A stretch of 64,000 nt of DNA from contig OY282605.1 of NCBI GenBank assembly GCA_958298945.1, forward strand, positions 29,924,811 through 29,988,810, written 5' to 3'. Positions 22,450 to 33,699 of the stretch are shown piece by piece (position 1 is the first letter of the stretch; each line of letters starts with the position of its first letter). Origin of the DNA: Atherix ibis. Lineage: Eukaryota > Arthropoda > Insecta > Diptera > Athericidae. Position numbers and translations under genes: made by a program. The notes under the pieces were generated by a model. It did no database searches, had not been told where the DNA came from, and saw nothing but the letters and a program-made list of their open reading frames with translations.

Positions 22450-24072
22450 TCACCAGCCATATTTTTTCGGTGGTCTTACAGTACGACCACTGCGCGTTCT
22501 GTAACTGCCCTGAACCACTGGTTCTGGAACGACTTCTGCATCGCTGCCCATATTTGCATCTGAATCATCACTTCCAGCAGTTTCATATTCCGAAGACGAA
22601 TTATGATAATCGTCAATTTCCACATCTACTGGAAGCTCTGGTTCATTCGCAATTACAATATTCATGGGAGTTTTGCCATTCCGATAATTGCCAACATTTG
22701 ACTTACCGGGATCAACTGTTTCATTTACTGACTTTGCGATTTGAATTTTTGGCAAATTGTCCAAGTACCCTGTCTTAACATTTTCTTCAAAAACTAGATC
22801 ACTAGCACTAAAATCCTTATTCTTCGTTTTGGCAATGAATCTACGATTACGTCTAAAATGATTGTCGAATGAATCCTTAATAATATACGAGCGGTCGTTA
22901 ACTATTCCAACAATTGTTCCCTAATGCCATTCTTTTCCAATCTTTTTGAAAATTACCAAATCGCTCAGGCTTAATGCCGGCAATGACTTTACGTTCCGAT
23001 TATAGTAATACTTTTGTTTTTCCTTTGTTTCTGATCAGCAATTGTTCCGATCCTGGCAATTTTGTTTTGACCAATCTTCCAAAGAATAATTCCGATGGAG
23101 TAAGTTGCATGCTTGCGACAGGTGTGGTGTTATATTCCATGATTCTGTATTGAAACTGATCAAAGCTGTTAGTCTCATAACAACGCTTCAAAATGTTCCT
23201 TGCAATTGCGACTCCTTTCTCAGCCATTCCATTGCTTTGTGGATATCGAGGACTCGAATATTTCAATTGCACATTAAATTTCCGTGCAAACTTTTCGTAC
23301 TCTGCTGAGTTGAACGGAACGTTCTCACTTTTTATTATCGATGAATATCCGATTATGTTGAAAATGGAACAAAAGACATCGATAATATGCCCAGAAGTTT
23401 TGTTATTTACTTTAGTCGCAACTAAAAAATTTGAATATGCATCAAAAATTGAGATGAAATCACGACCCGCATATTCAAACAAGTCCACAGAAGCAATGTG
23501 GTGTGGATATTTTGGATTAACTTCTTGAACAAATGGTTCCTTTTGATTGTTTCATTTAAATTTTTCACACACATTACATGACGCAATCATTCTGGCTCTT
23601 GCAATTGTTTTTTCGATTCTAAGATGTGGTGTTGCATGCAACCATTTTGTCATTTTTCCTTGAAATCCCGTTGGAATCACCAGTCTGTGATTTCTGAACA
23701 GTACTCCGTTTTCAAAGTGGGGTTCCGATTTAAGTTTGTGAAATTCCCGGCAAAAATCATTCAGAGTTCGGTACTCAGGCCAACCATTTCTTACGTATTC
23801 ACACACGCGTTTAAGGTTTTCATCCGATTCCAGTATCTGTTGTAGTAATCGTAATTGTCCTTTGACACACAAGCAGATTGGGTTACTGTGTGAATGACTC
23901 CACTCAATTCCGTTTCCTCCGAGATCGTGTCCAACTGAGCACGAGAGAGAAAATCGGCTACCAACATGCTTTTTCCCGGTTTGAAAACAATTTCCATTTT
24001 CGAATATTTCAGTAGCATCATGAACAATCGCTGCAATCTTGGCGTTACAGCGTCAATATCGCGTAAATTCAA
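22450..24072 (-). pseudogene. Gypsy pol remnant (RNase H end, integrase, C-terminus)
   Basis: The leftward reading order starts with an RNase H/connection tail (KPGKSMLVADFLSRAQ, 24072-23791). The integrase N-terminal zinc region follows (HATPHLRIEKTIARARM...CNVC, 23872-23552), with a short internal loss before the Cys pair. The integrase core (23488-23000) has DLFEYAG for the first Asp, KSENVPFNS where the second catalytic Asp is Glu, and PQSNGMAEKGVA for the catalytic Glu. The C-terminal tail (22764-22450) is acidic and ends KKYGW. Stops and frameshifts separate the pieces. Not functional. Confidence 0.82.
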
Positions 24073-24149
24073 TGTTTCCAGCGGATTGTGATTACTCTCA
24101 ACAGTGAAATCGCGCCCATAAATAAAAATGATGGAAACATTTAATTCTG

Positions 24150-24890
24150 GTCAAATTTTGTTGGCAATACATTCGTAGAACGCACACACATATGCAAAAT
24201 AACAGAAACGGCGTAAATCAGTAGGGGCCAATTTTAAAATGTAATGTCATTTATGCATAAATAAATAGATTTTTTTAATATTGCGAATTTTGTTGTTTAA
24301 TGGAATAAGTTTTGAAAATTTGCAAAATAAAATTCAATATTCTATTTGAAAATATTATTTATTTATTTATTTATTTATTATATTTTCATTTTATTTATTT
24401 CACTATTATATTATTTATTAAAATAGAATTATAAAGTCGAAAAGCAGATAAAAATATAAATTGGAAATAATTTGATTATATAAAAACAATTATGTGCACA
24501 AATAAAAATCTATTCTAAAAGTGCAAAATGAATTAAATGCGAGTATTTGATATTATATTGAAATTAAAACTACACCGCAACTTAGTAAATATATATTTTA
24601 TTGTTATATTAATTGTATACAATATTATAGCAAATGCTTTAAAACTAAATTACAAGGCAGAAAAATTTAATGTACTTAAATAATTAATAACTTATATTCT
24701 AAAAAAAAAGTCCAAACATTTTTATTTAATAAATGCATTAAAAAATGGTCTAGGAGAGCAAGCAAATGTACAAATGCAAAGAAATTTGTTTAAATAATAA
24801 ATCTATCGAATATATTTTATTTATTTTAAGACAATGAAAACAGCAATGGAAAATAGACTGAAAAATTCTTTCCCTTAAATTTTCTGACAC
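24150..24890 (+). repeat. Foldback repeat family A, left arm
   Basis: Matches the inverse of 25383-26050 along its length, from the ttggcaatacattcgtagaacgca side to a gaaaacagcaatggaaaatagac side; the arms differ by indels. The outer tip seen in other copies (AGTACTGGATAGGCC) is missing here. A third copy begins at 63725. Confidence 0.75.
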
Positions 24891-24911
24891 CGACTTTACG
24901 TACAACCGATA

Positions 24912-25330
24912 CCTTAGATTAAAGAAGTACTGGATAGGCCCCTACCGTATATGTACGTATATACGCAATTTTGTGTACAAATATTTACTAGGGGGATATG
25001 ACTGTCAAAAATTTTTTATGTAGACATGACATCCACTGCCATCTATGTGTCGTAATGGAAATTTATTTAATTGCAAAAGCATAATTTATATTTATTTTAA
25101 TTCACTTACTGGAAACAAAAATACAATTTAAATACAACGATAGGTCATTTTTATTTTTTGTACAATCTTTTGATACGAAATGGAATTCTATTTTAGGTTT
25201 ATTATACATTTCGTAAATATCAATTAAATATAAACCGCCTCAATTTTGTAGACTTTCGGAGAGTTTGAAAACTTTAATTCTCCATGAAAGTGGAGACTTG
25301 GGGGTTAGCTTTGTCATTTGTGAAGCCGAT
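24912..25330 (+). repeat. Repeat family B copy lying between the family A arms
   Basis: Begins ttagattaaagaagtactgg and contains tatgtagacatgacatccac, cacttactggaaacaaaaat and gtacaatcttttgatacgaa. The same landmarks occur inverted at 26548-26810. No coding potential. Family A and B share the outer tip AGATTAAAGAAGTACTGGAT. Confidence 0.65.
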
Positions 25331-25382
25331 GTTGACAGTTCAATGTTTACCATAAAATAGTACAGTGCCGGTGTATATAAAG

Positions 25383-26050
25383 TGTGTGTAAGAAAGTTTA
25401 AGGGACCGAATTTTTCTGTCTATTTTCAATTGCTGTTTTCATTGTGTTATAATAAATAAAGTTTATTCTTCGGTAAGCTTATTATTTAAATAAATTTGTT
25501 TTGATTGCTCTATTCGACCATATTATAATGCATTTACTAAATAATATTGTTTTCATTTTTTTTAGAATATAAGTTATTAATTATTTAAGTACATTAAATT
25601 TTTCATATTGTTATTTAGTTTTAAAGCATTTCCTGTAATGTTGTATACGATTAACATCACATAATCAAATAACTTACAATTCATATTTTTATATACTATT
25701 CCCCACTTTAAAAATTCTGTTTTACTAAATAATATACAGTAAAATAAATAAAATGAAAATACATAATAAATAAATAAATATTTAAAAATAGAATACTGTG
25801 TTTTATTGCATATTTACAAAACTAATTCCATCAAACAAGATCCGCAATATTAAAAAATCTGCTTCTTTACGCATACGTGCATGTGTAAATGATATCACAC
25901 ATGAAAAATGGTTTTAAACGAACCGCTTCAATCGCATACAGAACTTTTAAATTGGACCCCAATGATTTACGCCGTTTCTGTTGTATTGCAGGTGTGTGCG
26001 TTCTATGAATATATTGCCAACAAAATTTGGACAGAATTTTTGTGTAGAGG
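25383..26050 (-). repeat. Foldback repeat family A, right arm
   Basis: Inverse of 24150-24890. Just outside it, gttgacagttcaatgttta at about 25345 reappears inverted at about 26098-26117, so this arm may be a complete small element with its own terminal inverted repeats. Its outer tip carries cctatccagtacttctttaa. Confidence 0.72.
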
Positions 26051-26264
26051 CCTATCCAGTACTTCTTTAATCTAAGCCCGATACTGAACTATTTTCTAAT
26101 AAACATTGAACTGTCAATATCACATTTGTTTACATTTATTCAATGACGAACTTTTCACTTTTTAACCAATTTTTGGTATCAAAAAAATCATTAAAAGCCC
26201 TTTAAACATATTATACACTAAATTTTTGTTAATTTCTCTAATAAAAATGAAGATGTCAACTTAC

Positions 26265-26332
26265 CGAAAGAAAGAAATTCTCGGCTTCCTCATTCCGTTG
26301 ACTGACCAGCAACCCTTCATAAAACACTTCAT
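26265..26332 (-). pseudogene. Orphan first exon with THAP-like start
   Basis: On the minus strand ATG at 26332 reads MKCFMKGCWSVN then GMRKPRISFF, and ends with a perfect donor (CG|GTAAGT, exon end 26265). The spacing CxxxxC followed by ISFFR resembles the first exon of THAP-domain proteins, whose next residues would be FP. No in-phase second exon was found in the 250 bp downstream before the repeat arm. It could be the remnant of a THAP-bearing (P-element-like) transposase that mobilises the surrounding repeats, or a host gene fragment. Inference from 22 residues only. Confidence 0.4.
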
Positions 26333-26547
26333 TTTTTGAAATAAAAACTTCCTATTAAATGTTATCAACAAATATAACTAATTATATAAATACTTACTTT
26401 TTCGTAAATACGAGTACTTCAAAAAAAAACATAAAAATTACACTTTCACTTGCACTTTCCGATAAGTGCCTACATAGCAACTTGAAAAACAACAAAAGTA
26501 TGTAAGTATTTCAGTATGCTACCACCACTTAAATGAAGAATGGCGTG

Positions 26548-27262
26548 TTTAAAAACTTTCCGAAAGTCTACAAATATTGATTTATTATTATAAATAATAA
26601 ACTTAAAATACAATTCCATTTCATATCAAAAGATTGTACAAAACAATAAAAATTGCCTGACGTTGTGTTTAAATTGTATTTTTGTTTTCAGTAAGTGAAT
26701 TAAAATGAATAAAAATTATGCTTTTGCAATTCAATAATTTTCTGATTACAAAAACCAGATGTCAGTGGGTATCAATGTCTACTTAAAAAAATCTACACAA
26801 AAGTATATAATAGCCGTATTCCAATGGACCAATTTTGCTACTCACGAGTAGTTCTAGCTGTCATCATCTACACCACCTCGAACAAATGAGTAGTTCGCAT
26901 GCGTAGTTACGCCATACAATTTACGGTAGGGTATTTTAGTTCCCGAACTGGAAATAGATGGCTTAGCGGGTTCGTTGGTTATGTTGAGGAGTCATATTTT
27001 TGTCAGTATTGTTTATGTGTGAATAAACTCAGTTTTTATTGTTTTTTTGAGGTTATATTTTACTTCAGTCAGTAAACTGTGCGTTCCTATGATGGGCATC
27101 TACTCCCAAATACTTGCGAGTAGCAAAATTAGTCCATTGGAATACGGCTAATAAGTACGATTTCTCGCCGCTTCTGCAATAAATAAGCCAGAAAAGTGCG
27201 TGTACATATACGGAAATCTGACGTACGGGCATATTCAGGTTTTCTATAATCTAAGGATTAGC
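26548..27262 (-). repeat. Repeat family B copy interrupted by a MITE
   Basis: Inverse of the 24912-25330 landmarks at 26548-26810, then after the MITE a distal part at 27151-27262 with cgatttctcgccgcttctgc and ttctataatctaagg. Copies at 28071-28215 and 36113-36435 lack the MITE. Confidence 0.7.
26811..27150. mobile_element. Non-autonomous inverted-repeat element (MITE), 340 bp
   Basis: Terminal inverted repeats of about 41 bp start TAGCCGTATTCCAATGGAC at 26811 and end with its complement at 27150, differing at about three positions. Flanks carry ATAA on both sides (26807-26810 and 27151-27154), or TA if the first two bases are counted as target. No coding region. The related copy at 28071-28215 shows the uninterrupted site. 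The superfamily cannot be decided from the ends alone. Confidence 0.82.
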
Positions 27263-27439
27263 CTTAGATTATACGAAGACAATAGTTGTATCATGCACAT
27301 ATAGGTCGATACTTGTCTCGTTTTATTACAACGCCACCACAGTCATTTTATTGAACCACTGCAATCAGTTGACATAAAGCAAAGGTCCATCAGTTGGTCT
27401 AGCAAATGCACTTTTCGAAAATAATAGTGTTTTTTTCGA

Positions 27440-28050
27440 ACATATTTTATTGAACGCCCTTACCCTATCCTTGAAGATGCCAAAATTACCCCTGATCACC
27501 AATTTGATTACCGTACAGAGAACTCGACAATCCAACAATGCCCTCGCGTGGTTGATTTCATTACGTCCTACCTTGAGCAAAAAGAGTATTGTCCTAGATA
27601 TATGACATACTTTTGATCAAGTGTGCCACCGTGAACTCAAGAGCTTCCTTCCCTTCACATACTTCCTTATTTTAAGATCATATCTCTTCCAATGCCATTT
27701 TCAAGTTAGAGTTAATACTGATTGTTCTAAAATATCTCCCATCAAAGGTGGTGTGTCTCAAGGCAGTACTCTTGGTCTACTCCTATAAAATTTCAAAACT
27801 TTGACTGCCACCTATGCGGACGACACCACTATTCTTGCATTCTACTTCAATATCCAAACAGCTCCAAAATATCTACAATCCCATACTAATAATCATCAAG
27901 CAGAAGAGTGTTCAGTTACCTTTACCGTTTGCAAAGATCCACCCATTTCTATATACCTTAATGGCCACTTCATTGATATAACTTAATGGCCACTTCAGGG
28001 ACTAAACCAAGACAAACGACTTACTTGAAATCTTCACACAATATTAAAAA
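27440..28050 (+). pseudogene. Relic of Jockey-like LINE RT
   Basis: Fragments such as PDHQFDYRTENSTIQQCPR, VVDFITSYLEQKEYCP and later TYADDTTILAF (the YADD box, near 27806-27820) align by eye with the RT at 8379-9293. Many stops and frame changes; an old copy of the same family in the opposite orientation. Confidence 0.75.
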
Positions 28051-28070
28051 TACTTGAACTTAACAGCGCG

Positions 28071-28215
28071 TTATGTCAGTGGGTATCATGTCTACATAAA
28101 AAAATCTACACAAAAGTATGCCAGTGTTACAATTTCTCGCCGCTTCTGTAATAAATAAGTCAGAAAAGTGCGTATACATACACGAAAATATGACGTACGA
28201 GCCTATTTAGGTTTT
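28071..28215 (-). repeat. Repeat family B fragment (MITE-free)
   Basis: Carries gtgggtatcatgtctacat, cgccgcttctgtaataaata and ttctttaatctaag in the same order as 26760-27262, but without the 340-bp insertion. Confidence 0.7.
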
Positions 28216-29472
28216 CTTTAATCTAAGCATTTAGATAATTAAAATGATAATGACTTTTGACTTTGACACATGATCTGTCAAAAAAAGCATGAAAAATCAA
28301 ACGATTTATTGTGCCTTTGTAATAATAAACAAAAAGTGACACTGTTATTAATTTACAAATTGTCAAAATGTTTCTTCTTCTTATTCAATTATGTCACTAA
28401 CTGACATTACATATTTGTATCACTAAAAATATTATTGCAAAATATCAACTCAATCGGATGAACGATGCACTATACACAATATAATAGATAATACACATAG
28501 ATATAATATCGATTAATTACACGCAGTAGTTTAAATATGAAATTATGCAATTCTCTATTACAAGACAAATAAACAAACATATTTGAAATTAATTAAAAAT
28601 TATTTTTTTTTTTACTGTAATCGATAATTTGAACAATTTTTTTTTTGGTACAGGCATCAAATTCTTCGTAGGATATTCAAATTTTCATTGAAAAATAAAA
28701 TAATAAAAATATAATAAATTTAACTGTGAAATTTCAATTCTATGCATTATTACCATAGATTTGTAAATGCATAAATATGTGCACTAATATTTGTATAATA
28801 AATAATGGCAAAAATAATTGCTTCAAAATGCATACGTCCGCAAATAAAGTAGAGAAGCGCAAACGAATAATTTTTAGTTATCAACGTATTATCAGTAAAT
28901 AATCATTAAAAAAGGCAATTGGAAATGAAATGAATCGAAATATAGTACCGAGTATTTAGTCCTTTTTGGTATCGATTTCGCGCATTATTAAACTTGTATG
29001 ATATTAACCGATATTGGATCCGGTACGGGAGGGACGAGTGAATGTTATGCGGTGTTTGAACCTTTGGCGTTTTAGTAACTAAAGTTTGGTCAAATCTGAT
29101 TATGGTTGGAATCCGGAACCGTTTGATTATGAAGAGCGGGGTGGGGAAAATGGTCAAATGTTTGCCACGTTAACAATTTTAAATAGCATTGGTCATTTAG
29201 TATCTGATTTATTTATCTAATTCCAACTTAAATACAAAATTTATCGAATTGAATTTAACGATTGATGACTATTTGAATACCAAACAATTCGTAGATAGTT
29301 AATTTATATCCGTTTTCAATTATATTTACTCTTATCCAGTCTGTAAGCTTATTAAATATTCGTTAAGGATCTTTTAATTTATATTTAAAAAAAACACAAT
29401 TCGCTTGCATAAAAAATATTGAAAAAATATCGAAATATTCCATATTTCTGATGTACAGAAATTACTGTAGTA
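28216..29472. other. Intergenic DNA, nothing recognised
   Basis: AT-rich without recognisable protein motifs. A patch at about 28950-29160 is less AT-rich, but I cannot assign it. Confidence 0.5.
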
Positions 29473-31027
29473 TTGGTTAATCGAAAAAGTTCATGGCGGT
29501 TTTTGTGGCATCGTTTTGTTGAAACCACAAATAATCCTAATTTAAATATTCAAATTCACAGCCTATACGGTGAATGCCTGGAGAGTGGTGTATTTCCGAG
29601 TAAATGGAAATTCGGAGACGTGGTTATCCTTCCCAAGTCTGCGGACGGGATACGGATTGACCCGTACTCCTATAGACCGATATGCTTACTGCCGGCTGAA
29701 TGTGAAGTTGGCAGAATTGAACGTGTCCGGTTCTCAATATGGATTTACGAAAGGTAAATCAACTGAGTGCGCTTGTGTGGTGTGTTTGTAGACAGACTTC
29801 CGTAGTGTCTGGTGTGTTTGCATACTTCCGTAGTGTCTTCAATTGCTTACGATGGGATCGCATCATTGGGCGGCTTGAAGAGGTTTCATGTGAAGAAACT
29901 TCTCTATGGCGAAGTTACTTCCATGAAAGGTATGCGGTCGTGTGCGGGAACAATGGGAGGGTCGTTCGCCAGATGGTGCGTGGCTGCCCACATGGATCTG
30001 CGGCCAGCCCCGCCATCTGAAATATGATGATGAACGGTTTTTTGCTGCAGTTGGAGGAGACCGGTTGCGGTGTGATCGCATATGCGGATGATCTTCTGCT
30101 TTTGATTGAGCGGGGGAGTAGGTTTACGGTAGAGGTAGCGGGAAGCCACTATATGCAGAAGGTGTCTGAATGGGGGAATAGAATGGGAGTGAATGTTTCA
30201 GAAAAGAAGACTGTGTGTATGGTGTTGAGGGGTTTTTTTGAGGTCCGATACGCGCGGGAAATATGTTACCTTGGAGTAAAGGTTGAAGATAGTCTGAACT
30301 TTCGGCCTTACTTGCAACATCTAAGCGGGCGCGTGGCCGGTGTGGTTGGCGTGCTGGTGCGAGTATTTCACAAAGAATGGGGACTTCGATCCAGAGCAGT
30401 GAAAGTCCAGTACAAGGGTGTGTTTGTTCCGTGTGCAATGTATGCGTTATATGTAGAACCGCCTCAACCGATGCAATGCAGGTTCTCATGGGAAAAATTC
30501 CATGGGATCTGGAGGTGTTGCGTAGAAGCATCTACTACCGTCGTCGGCGGGGCATCCCGCTTGCTGGTTGTGCGGTTACGAATGAAGAGGTTTAGGATCT
30601 TAGTCCACGCTAGCGTCGTGTACTGGTTCTATATAGAATTTATGAAATTTGGCAACGTCGATGGGATGAGAGTGAGAATGGCAGATGGACGCACATGTTC
30701 ATTTTGGATGTGTGCTTTGCCTCTGCGTATGGATTTGAATTTAGTCTGTACCTTGGGTATTTACTCACGGGACATGGCCGTATGAATGCGTTCATATACA
30801 GGCGTGGTCTGGTTGTGGAGACTATATGCCCTTGTGGGGCTGCGAGGGAGAGTGCCAAGCACCTACTCATTGAGTGTGGCCTATACGGGGATTTGCGTGA
30901 CCTAGGTGCATGTGAAATCGTGGTGAATGATGAGAGTGTCGTGTTGGGTGTGAGAGAGGGGTATGAATGCTATAATAGATTTGCCGTGACACTTTTTGAG
31001 AGGAGAGCGAGAATGGTGCGTGAATGA
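29473..31027 (+). pseudogene. R1-like reverse transcriptase, several frameshifts
   Basis: Segments in order: ECLESGVFPSKWKFGDVVIL (RT finger), YSYRPICLLPA, GSQYGFTKGKSTEC, then VRQMVRGCPHGSAASPA (the QG(C)PQGS-type box, with His for Gln), then VIAYADDLLLLIE with the catalytic YADD at 30081-30092, CYLGVKVEDSLNFRPYL, and a C-terminal CPCG...HLLIEC knuckle ending at the TGA 31025-31027. Frames change near 29740, 30000 and 30700. The catalytic box is intact, but the protein is not. Confidence 0.78.
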
Positions 31028-31500
31028 GTGTGTCAATGACACGCAGGGTAGCTATAACTAGGTGAAAGACTAAGGTCGATTCCGGTTGTACTTTCGGGTC
31101 TTTGCAAACTCGCGTACCTGAGCTGGCTTAGCGGTGCCTAGGGTTTTACAGGATTTCTTACCGTAGCCCAATGAGCAGAGTACAAACCGAAGTACTCTTA
31201 AAACAAAAATTGGTACTACGGGAATTGGGACGCCCTATGGTGTTAAAACGCACTGTGCCCGACAATGGTGAGGCGCCTTGTGCAGCAACGTAGTGGTTTT
31301 GGTTAATACCCATATCGCGGGTACGGTCTACGTATGGCTGGTGGGAGATACGGGTAATTATCTTGGGCGCTGTCATCAGCTTGTAACTGGTTACTGACTG
31401 TAAACTGCCAGTAATGATGGTGCGTTGATTGAGCGTAACTCAACCCCTATAGTCGTAGGCGACTTGTAGTTTTATGTTTAACGACAGATACGTCACATTA
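29473..31500 (+). mobile_element. R1-clade-like LINE fragment with 3' UTR
   Basis: A GC-richer island with a broken RT (29473-31027) and about 470 bp of downstream sequence resembling a LINE 3' UTR (gagctggcttagcggtgcc etc.). The motif style IAYADDLLLLIE and the C-terminal Cys/His knuckle are those of R1-type elements. The 5' part is missing. The exact 3' end and target duplication were not identified. Confidence 0.7.
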
Positions 31501-31849
31501 AATAATATAATATTACTGTAACGGTCTGTCGTTATTCATTTTTAAAGAAATACGTGTCAATGACACCTTCAGACACACACGCATACTAGACGGTCTGTTT
31601 TTGAGGATACAATGGATTTTCCATAGTTACTTGGCAGTTTTTAATAAGAACAGAATATGAATATGAACAAACCATTTTTTTCATAAAATTTCTCCTTAAA
31701 GTACAATGAAGCCCCAATAATAATGGTTTATCCACTTCAAGATTTGGAAATTACAATCGTGTCATGTGGCAGCTGTCAAATGCTAATATCATCTAAAATA
31801 CTATTTGCTTAAGCTAAAGTTTGCCATTTTATACTATAAATAGTTTAAT
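31501..31849. other. Spacer with repeated 13-bp palindrome
   Basis: GTGTCAATGACAC occurs at 31554-31566 and earlier at 31030-31042, just after the LINE stop. A hairpin (aacgacaga ... tctgtcgtt) lies at about 31480-31533. No coding region. Confidence 0.45.
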
Positions 31850-32330
31850 GACCAAAAAAAGGGTTACAGTTGTAAAGACTTTTTACAAAAGTGGTGATTT
31901 TGCCGTAGTCAACTTTAATACTTCTAAGAGGAGATTATTTTCTTCAGCGATGAGGCTCATTTTCCGATTGGTTGCAAAATTGCTCTAAAAGTCTTAAAGT
32001 AACAGTAAACAAGCTATAGAATAAGCGAAAAGTAACTTTCTGGTGTCCATTTGTTTTTAAAGGTGTCATTCTTTGAAATGAATAAGGAGAGCAAGTTACC
32101 GTCAATTCTGAGCACTATGGCCTTATGATAACCGTTTCTATTTTACTTTGAACTAGAATATTTAATCCATATTTTATTTTAACAAAATGGTGGCATAAGC
32201 CATACAACACAACAAATTTCGGCTATATTGCATGATGTTAGTTACCAGAACGCGTAATATTGAGATTTGGTGATGCCAATTGGCTTCCAAAATTGTGCAA
32301 TTTGATATCGTTGGACTTTCTTTTAAAAAT
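31850..32330 (+). pseudogene. Relic of DD41D-type transposase
   Basis: Contains IFFSDEAHFPIGCK near 31930-31970 and, further on, a frame with RFGDANWLPKLCNLISLDFL near 32260-32325. Both match the corresponding boxes of the neighbouring element at 32415-33684 (FSDEAHF and CDLTPLDYFL). Heavily mutated and probably deleted in the middle. It abuts the better-preserved copy. Confidence 0.65.
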
Positions 32331-32414
32331 ATATCTTAAAAAACTTATTAATATATATAATCTTTTAATTTTAGAACATTTAAAAACCCACTGTCTGGCA
32401 AATAATTGCCAAAA

Positions 32415-33684
32415 TATAGAGTTTTCCAATAAGAGTAGTATGATTTTCTAAGTGACGTTTCACATATAATTGTCATGATCTATCATTTTTCCATTATATT
32501 CAGTAATGTTTACAATTTCATCATGGAGAGATATACGCAAGAACAGCGGTTACAATTTATTCAATTTTATTATCAAAATAATCGTTCTCCAATTGCAACT
32601 TTTCGTGCGCTTTTGCCATTTTATGGTCGTAATAATCGTCCAACTGTGCTTGCTATTCGTCGAATTGTTAAAAATTTCGAGCGTACATTTTATTAACATA
32701 ATGTTCAAGTGCTAATAAGACAAAGAACCGCTCGAAGTAATGAAAATATTGCTGCCGTTCAAGCAAGTGTTGCTGAAGACCCCAATTTGTCGATTCTAAG
32801 ACGTTCTCAAGAATTGGGACTGTCTCAAACCACAACCTGGCGGATTTTGAGAAAGGATTTGAGCTTGCATCCGTATAAAATTGTTATCACTCAAGAATTG
32901 AAGCCATTGGACCACCGTAAACATCGTGAATTTGCTGATTTTGGCTTGGAACAACTTGAAAACGTTAACGATTTTTTTAAGAAAATCATTTTCTCCGATG
33001 AGGCTCACTTTCATCTGAGTGGTGCGGTAAATAAACAAAACTGTCGATTCTGGTGCGAAGAAAATCTACAAATTATTCATGAACACCGATTACATTCACC
33101 TATATTGACAGTTTGGTGTGGTTTTTGGTCTGGTAGAATCGTCGGTCCGTACTTCTTTCGAAATGAAGCTGGATCGATGACAACCAACTTTTTATGGCTG
33201 AAATTGGAAGAAGTTGATCTTAAAAATATCTGGTTCCAACAAGACGGGGGTACGTGCCACACAGCACGTGTAACAACCGAATTATTGCGAGAAAAGTTTG
33301 GAGATTCGATTATTTCAAGAAATTGTGACATTGAATGGCCTCCAAGAAGGTGTGATTTAACACCATTAGACTATTTCTTGTGTGGTTATTTGAAGTCATT
33401 GGTCTTTAGCAATAAACCAGACTCTCTTCAAGCTTTAGAAGTCAATATTGAACGTGCTATTCATGACATACGACTTGATTTGGTGGAAAAAGTGCTTGAA
33501 AATTGGGTTCATCGAATTCGTTCCTGTAAAAAAAAATTTGGAGGTCATTTGAGTGACGTTTTATTCAGAACTAAATTGTATTGATTGTACTTTACATTAA
33601 ATATAAAATATTTGAATTTCCTTAACAATTAGTGTGTGTTTTTTTGAAAAGAAATCATATTACTCCTTTTGAAAAACCCTATAT
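32415..33684 (+). mobile_element. DD41D Tc1/mariner-type transposon, nearly intact
   Basis: Imperfect terminal inverted repeats of about 32 bp: TATAGAGTTTTCCAATAAGA at 32415 and, inverted, TATAGGGTTTTTCAAAAGGA at about 33684. The TA at the tips is consistent with a TA target. The transposase occupies nearly all the interior. The D-D spacing, calculated from the sequence as 41 intervening residues, corresponds to the DD41D lineage of Tc1/mariner relatives. Confidence 0.8.
32523..33584 (+). pseudogene. DD41D transposase with a single nonsense codon
   Basis: One reading frame runs from ATG 32523 to the TAA ending at 33584 (353 residues) with only one internal stop, TAA at 32694-32696 (after FERTFY). 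An N-terminal HTH region begins MERYTQEQRLQFIQFYYQNN; a second HTH includes SILRRSQELGLSQTTTWRI. Catalytic residues by position: Asp159 (FSDEAHF), Asp241 (QQDGGTCHTA) and Asp283 (CDLTPLDYFL). The C-terminus RIRSCKKKFGGHLSDVLF looks complete. Otherwise undamaged, so inactivation is recent, or the stop could be an assembly error. Relics of the same family occur six more times in the window. Confidence 0.85.
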
Positions 33685-33699
33685 CAAAATTTTCTGTAT

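Larger units (their letters stand above)
22174..24120 (-). mobile_element. Gypsy-type LTR retrotransposon remnant (3' half)
   Basis: Minus-strand remnant carrying the end of RNase H, the integrase, the pol C-terminus and one LTR. Gag, protease and RT are absent; the 5' side stops near 24120 where the foldback repeat starts at about 24145. The pol tail (SGRTVRPPKKYGW) and integrase motifs are those of Ty3/gypsy elements. Confidence 0.82.

Noticed and set aside
24360..24395. (TTTA)n run as a functional repeat
   Set aside because: Simple tetranucleotide microsatellite inside the family A arm, common in such DNA.
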